The position numbers were made by a program, and so were the translations under genes. From CAZMGT01 sp964565895 (GTDB lineage Bacteria; Armatimonadota; Zipacnadia; UBA1398; CAZMGT01), in assembly GCA_964565895.1 (NCBI GenBank), contig CAZMGT010000003.1:60012-124011 (forward strand): a stretch of DNA of 64,000 bases. Direction: 5' to 3'. The number at the start of each line of letters is the position of its first letter. The stretch's first letter is position 1. Under the pieces are notes generated by a model that saw nothing but the letters and a program-made list of their open reading frames with translations, was not told the origin of the DNA and did no database searches. Positions 60,708 to 64,000 of the stretch are shown one piece after another.

Positions 60708-61307
60708 GTGCCTGCATCGCACAGTCTGTCCGAGCCCGACGTTCTGCTGCACGCGTGCTGCGGGCCGTGCGCGGTGGGCGTTGTTTCCGTTTTCGAGCAA
60801 GAGGGGCACTGCGTGCTCCCGTTTTTCTACAACCCCAACATCCACCCCGCACAGGAGTTCTTGCAACGGCTAGAGGCGTTTCACAAGCTGTGCACGCACC
60901 ACGGCCTGCCCGCGGTCGTCGTCGCCGAATATGGCTTGGAAATGTTTCTTGAGGCGGTGCTTGGCTCGGACAAGCCGCGCTGCGAGGTGTGCTATGAGCT
61001 GCGGCTTTTCGAGACGGCGCGGCGGGCGCGAGCGCGGGGGATGAAGTACTTCTCTACCACGCTGACGATTAGCCCCTACCAAAACCACGAGCTCATTCAG
61101 CAGGTGGGCAGGCGCGCGGCGAAGGCCCACGGGGTGGAGTTTATCTACAAGGACTTGCGCGAGCGGCTGAAGGTGGCCCACGAGATGTCCGACGCTCTGG
61201 GGTTGTATCGCCAGCGCTACTGCGGGTGCATTTTTAGCGAACAGGAGCGCTACGCGCGGGCGCTGGCGCGGGCGGCAGAGCAGGCGAGGAGTTGGAGCTC
61301 TGTATAG
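60708..61307 (+). CDS. queH: Epoxyqueuosine reductase QueH
   Basis: QueH (DUF208) reduces epoxyqueuosine to queuosine in tRNA, replacing QueG in many bacteria. The 199-residue protein has the conserved cysteines ACCGPC near residue 16, RCEVCYELR near 85 and RYCGC near 170. It has the FYNPNIHP and STTLTISPYQNHE motifs of the family. The GTG start lies after GGCGAGGAG. Confidence 0.93.
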   Translation: MPASHSLSEPDVLLHACCGPCAVGVVSVFEQEGHCVLPFFYNPNIHPAQEFLQRLEAFHKLCTHHGLPAVVVAEYGLEMFLEAVLGSDKPRCEVCYELRLFETARRARARGMKYFSTTLTISPYQNHELIQQVGRRAAKAHGVEFIYKDLRERLKVAHEMSDALGLYRQRYCGCIFSEQERYARALARAAEQARSWSSV

Positions 61308-61340
61308 CGAATAGCGCAATATCTGCGCGGAGGTGCCACC

Positions 61341-61928
61341 GTGCCCCAAGGCAAAGCAAACAACGCCCCCGAGCGCGACGACCGCCCAGACGCCGAGGAG
61401 CAGGGCGAGCAAGAAAGCCAGGCGCGGCGCGAGCGCGGCGCGCGAAAAAAGTCCTCGCGCAAGGCCAAGCTCGGCCCCACGCCTACCCCGCGCGTCCCTC
61501 CCAGGCACCCCACCGTGCGCCAAATGGCCCGCGCGGCGCTGCTCGAGCGCATGCGCATCGAGCAGCAGCTCATCCGCAGCGCCAAAGAGCAAATCCCCCT
61601 CCCCCTGGAGTTCGTCGAGGACCCGAAGGTGCGCCGCCGGCGGAGAAGCTCCGAGCTCACCCGCGAGGAGCTCCTTCAGCGCCTGCTTGAGCCCCTGCTC
61701 ACCCTCGGCGAGACGGCGAAAATCCTCGACGTTCACCCGGCGACCGTCCGCCGCTACGCAAACAAGGGCATCCTCCCACACATCCGCACGCCGGGGAACC
61801 AGCGTCGGTTTAAGCTTTCCGACGTTCTTCGGTTTTTGCAGGACCGCGAGGAGCGGCTCGCGCTATATCGCCTCAGCCGCGAGCCGCGCAGCGAGGAACC
61901 GGGCGAGCTTCTCGACGAGGAGCAGTAA
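61341..61928 (+). CDS. MerR/excisionase-type helix-turn-helix protein
   Basis: A 195-residue protein. The N-terminal 75 residues are charged and probably disordered. A winged HTH of the MerR/excisionase type lies at about 120-170 (TLGETAKILDVHPATVRRYA, then HIRTPGNQRRFKLSDVLRFL). It most likely binds DNA. No neighbouring integrase is present, so it is probably a chromosomal regulator. It starts with GTG 33 bases after queH. Confidence 0.72.
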   Translation: MPQGKANNAPERDDRPDAEEQGEQESQARRERGARKKSSRKAKLGPTPTPRVPPRHPTVRQMARAALLERMRIEQQLIRSAKEQIPLPLEFVEDPKVRRRRRSSELTREELLQRLLEPLLTLGETAKILDVHPATVRRYANKGILPHIRTPGNQRRFKLSDVLRFLQDREERLALYRLSREPRSEEPGELLDEEQ

Positions 61929-62018
61929 GAAGTCAAGCCCCCGGCGCGCTCTTTCGTCGCAGGCGTCTGGCAGCGCCCCACCTGCCGCCGATCGCCTGCG
62001 CGAGCAAACCGCGCGTGC

Positions 62019-63341
62019 CTAGCGGGCGTTCTCGGCAAGCGCGTTAAGAATGGCGGCGATGGCCATCACCTGGCCCTCGCGCTTCAAGGTCTGCTCGGCG
62101 AGCGCAAGAGCTTCGTTCACGGAGATCCGCGCCCACGCCCCGCACAGGCCAGCGAGCGTTGCCTGCCTAACCTTCTTGTCCGCGATCTTGCTCGCGCGCT
62201 TGGCCGCAGCATCGAGCGCTGCGCGAGCCGCGCCCCCGTCGCTCGCCTGCCCGGCGATGACGCGAAAGGCGCGCGCGGCGAGCAGTGGGTCGGCGATATT
62301 CCGCGCGGCATCGAGCGCGCGGGCGGGGCTGAACGTTGCGCAGTGCGCGGCAAGGGCGGAGAAAGCTGCGTCGCGCGCCGCCCCGCGCTGCCCTGAGGCG
62401 GCCTTCGCCGCCTCGGCATATAGCCTGGCGGCGAGATTGCCGTCGAACTTTGCGGCGAGCGGGCAAAGCTCGGCCAGCGCGGCGATGTTCTCGGGCGGGG
62501 GCAGGCCTCGCGCGGCGTCTGCGGCGCGGTCGAAAAGCTCGCCGCCGCGCTGGCGCAGCTTGGCGTCTTGCACCTGTGCGAGCGCCGCGCCCGCCGCTCC
62601 CAGGGCGAGGGTCTGCGCCTGCTTGTCGCCGACCTCCTCGGCATAGCGCGCGGCGCGCTCGGGATCGGCTCCCGCGCCCGCGCGCACGAGCTCGGCCAAA
62701 AGCTTCCAGCGCAAAAACTCGGCCACGTCCGCAAGCTTGCGCTTGGCGAGAACCATGGCGATCTGCGCCGCGTTGCGGTCCCGCTTGGCCAGCACGGGAA
62801 GCAAAGCGATCATCGCCCGCGCGGCGACATCCGGCGCGCTGCAGCGCGAGGCGATGCGCGCGGCACGGCGCGGCTCCACCGCTACGGCGGCGAGGGCGAG
62901 GTCGGCAAGGGCGCGATCGCGCGCCGTGGTCGCGGGAATCGACCGCGCCAAGCTCTCCGCGCGGTTCAGGTCGCGCGGGGCGAGGGCCACGGCAACGGCG
63001 CCCAACGCCTGCGAGCGAAACGGCTGGTAGAACTTGTCCGGCAGCTCCTCGGCGAGGGCAAGCGCCGCCTCGGGGTCGCGCTTGGCCAGGCCACGGACGA
63101 CGGCAAGGAGCGCCGCCCAGCGCAGGTCGCCCTCGGGAATGTTTTTCGCCACAGCTCGCGCGCGCTCGGGGTCGTGCGCGGCATAGGCCGCGGCGAGGGC
63201 GGAAAGAGCGCGCGTGCGGGCCTCGTCGGCGGAGATTTGCTCGGCGAGGTTGAGGCCCTTGGCGAACAGCTCCTCCGGCAACTGCCCGCCCCACGCCGCC
63301 CCGCACACTAGGAGAGCAAGCGCAGCACCCACGCGCCTCAC
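62019..63341 (-). CDS. Secreted helical-repeat protein
   Basis: A 440-residue protein from the GTG at 63341, behind ACGGGGCGA and followed by a signal peptide (1-20). The mature part is Ala/Arg/Leu-rich and consists of repeats of about 34-36 residues of the form AxxALaxLAxAxAxxDPExAxxLAxxI, seen clearly at residues 20-190 and less so later. The pattern is that of TPR/SEL1-like helical hairpins, but no catalytic motif is present. It probably mediates protein-protein contacts in the periplasm. Confidence 0.7.
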   Translation of the reverse strand: MRRVGAALALLVCGAAWGGQLPEELFAKGLNLAEQISADEARTRALSALAAAYAAHDPERARAVAKNIPEGDLRWAALLAVVRGLAKRDPEAALALAEELPDKFYQPFRSQALGAVAVALAPRDLNRAESLARSIPATTARDRALADLALAAVAVEPRRAARIASRCSAPDVAARAMIALLPVLAKRDRNAAQIAMVLAKRKLADVAEFLRWKLLAELVRAGAGADPERAARYAEEVGDKQAQTLALGAAGAALAQVQDAKLRQRGGELFDRAADAARGLPPPENIAALAELCPLAAKFDGNLAARLYAEAAKAASGQRGAARDAAFSALAAHCATFSPARALDAARNIADPLLAARAFRVIAGQASDGGAARAALDAAAKRASKIADKKVRQATLAGLCGAWARISVNEALALAEQTLKREGQVMAIAAILNALAENAR

Positions 63342-63443
63342 GCTTATCGCCCCGTTTCGCGACGTTTTCTCAGCCCCAGCGAAGCGCCCCGCGGGAGCCA
63401 TTGCTCTGCCACGTTTGTCGCTGTTCGCGCGCCTGCAAAAGCG

Positions 63444-64000
63444 CTACGATGCCGCCTCGCGCTCCTTTTCTTCCGCCGCGCGCGCCCGTTCGCCTTTAAA
63501 CCCTATGCGAAACGCCACGAGGCAAACGCTCGTGATAATCACGGGGAGGAGGAAGATCTTGCGAAAGTCGCGGCGAAAGAGGACGTCGACCTTGCCCGCG
63601 AAGATGTTTCCCAGAAACTTCCCCACGCCCATGTTCAAGAACGTCAAGAAGTTCTGCGCGCTGGCCCGAATGTCGCCGCTGGCGATGGAGTCGACATATA
63701 CCTGCGAGGCGACGACGAAAAACGCATAGCACACCCCGTGCAGCGACTGCGAGGCAAGCACGAGCCACCGCGGATAGCCCAGGGCAAACACCGAGTAGCG
63801 AATAGGCCAGGCGGCAATGCCGATGGAGATCGTCTCCCGCACCCCCAGTCGGCGCAGGCTCCACGGCAAGGCGACGAGAACCAAAACCTCCGCGATCTGC
63901 CCGATGGTCATCACCGGGCTAACCCAAGCCTTGGGCAGCCCCACCCCCTCGCGGAAAAACAGCGGCGTTAGCTGGTAATAAAAGGCGAGCTCCGTGGCCA
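63444..64000 (-). CDS. MFS nucleoside:H+ symporter-like transporter (5' truncated by window edge)
   Basis: The C-terminal 185 residues of an MFS transporter. The frame is open through 64000, with TELAFYYQLTPLFF before the segment SPVMTIGQIAEVLVL. At least five hydrophobic segments are visible. The pattern SPVMTIGQxxE and the mid-helix VxSQxYVDSIAxxDIRASAQNFL resemble the NupG/nucleoside-H+-symporter subfamily. The C-terminal tail is charged (ERARAAEEKEREAAS). The N-terminal part lies beyond the window. Confidence 0.8.
   Translation of the reverse strand, partial: ATELAFYYQLTPLFFREGVGLPKAWVSPVMTIGQIAEVLVLVALPWSLRRLGVRETISIGIAAWPIRYSVFALGYPRWLVLASQSLHGVCYAFFVVASQVYVDSIASGDIRASAQNFLTFLNMGVGKFLGNIFAGKVDVLFRRDFRKIFLLPVIITSVCLVAFRIGFKGERARAAEEKEREAAS

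Noticed and set aside
61341..61928. Phage excisionase
   Set aside because: The HTH resembles excisionases, but there is no integrase, attachment site or phage gene near it.

Overview
The window is a GC-rich (about two-thirds G+C by eye), gene-dense bacterial chromosome segment with 56 protein-coding genes that I can support, one tRNA, and no intergenic gap longer than about 260 bases. I see no insertion sequence, integrase, phage gene or CRISPR array. Outer-membrane-barrel-like, lipoprotein and sigma-E-type envelope-stress genes point to a diderm. The scatter of polysaccharide-active proteins (GH42-like, GH10, GH78-like, heparinase-like, acetyl-esterase-like), the PEGA/PD40, TPR and Big_1 proteins and the short ThiC suggest an uncultured saprophytic lineage of the Armatimonadota / Sumerlaeota / Hydrogenedentota / Planctomycetota kind. 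That placement is inference; no rRNA is present to settle it.

Layout. 1-10.5 kb: zinc-ribbon/DUF4190 membrane protein, secreted esterase, SixA phosphatase, a 1170-residue GH42-like secreted protein, an unrecognised secreted protein, a beta-barrel-like protein, an Eis-like acetyltransferase and a GH10 xylanase. 10.6-15.2 kb (minus strand): a complete selenocysteine cassette, selA-selB-tRNA-Sec(selC)-selD. 15.3-19.9 kb (plus): aldo/keto reductase, eIF-2B-like protein, CinA-like protein, Gfo/Idh/MocA oxidoreductase, HAD hydrolase. 20.1-25.8 kb: GH78-like protein, HemB, and two envelope proteins of unknown role. 25.8-30.0 kb (minus): endonuclease IV, heparinase-like protein, RNase HI-like protein, zinc-ribbon coiled-coil protein. 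30.3-37.3 kb (plus): SufR-like regulator, pseudo-receiver, gatCAB, thiC-thiL, ending at a bidirectional terminator. 37.4-41.0 kb (minus): a 1185-residue Big_1 repeat protein. 41.2-44.3 kb (plus): the t6A operon tsaE-tsaB-rimI-tsaD and a small membrane protein. 44.2-46.6 kb (minus): ECF sigma, zinc anti-sigma and RseB-like module. 46.7-49.6 kb: uvrA. 49.7-64 kb: GIY-YIG protein, lipoprotein, tandem PEGA/PD40 paralogues, nth, phosphoesterase, hisG, two TPR proteins, queH, an HTH protein, a helical-repeat secreted protein and a truncated MFS nucleoside transporter.

The central observation is that selD is itself a selenoprotein gene. Its reading frame continues upstream of the apparent start through an in-frame TGA, at the position of the catalytic Cys/Sec, to a GTG start with a ribosome binding site. 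A perfect 8-bp hairpin with an fdhF-like loop lies downstream of the TGA. SelA, SelB and tRNA-Sec, which decode that codon, are encoded immediately alongside. A second genome-scale signal is stop-codon usage: by my count about 37 of 56 genes end in TAG, 10 in TGA and 9 in TAA, unusual for so GC-rich a genome. Promoters, where visible, are mostly extended -10 (TGn-TATAAT-like) boxes; hisG has a near-consensus TTGACA-17-TATACT promoter.
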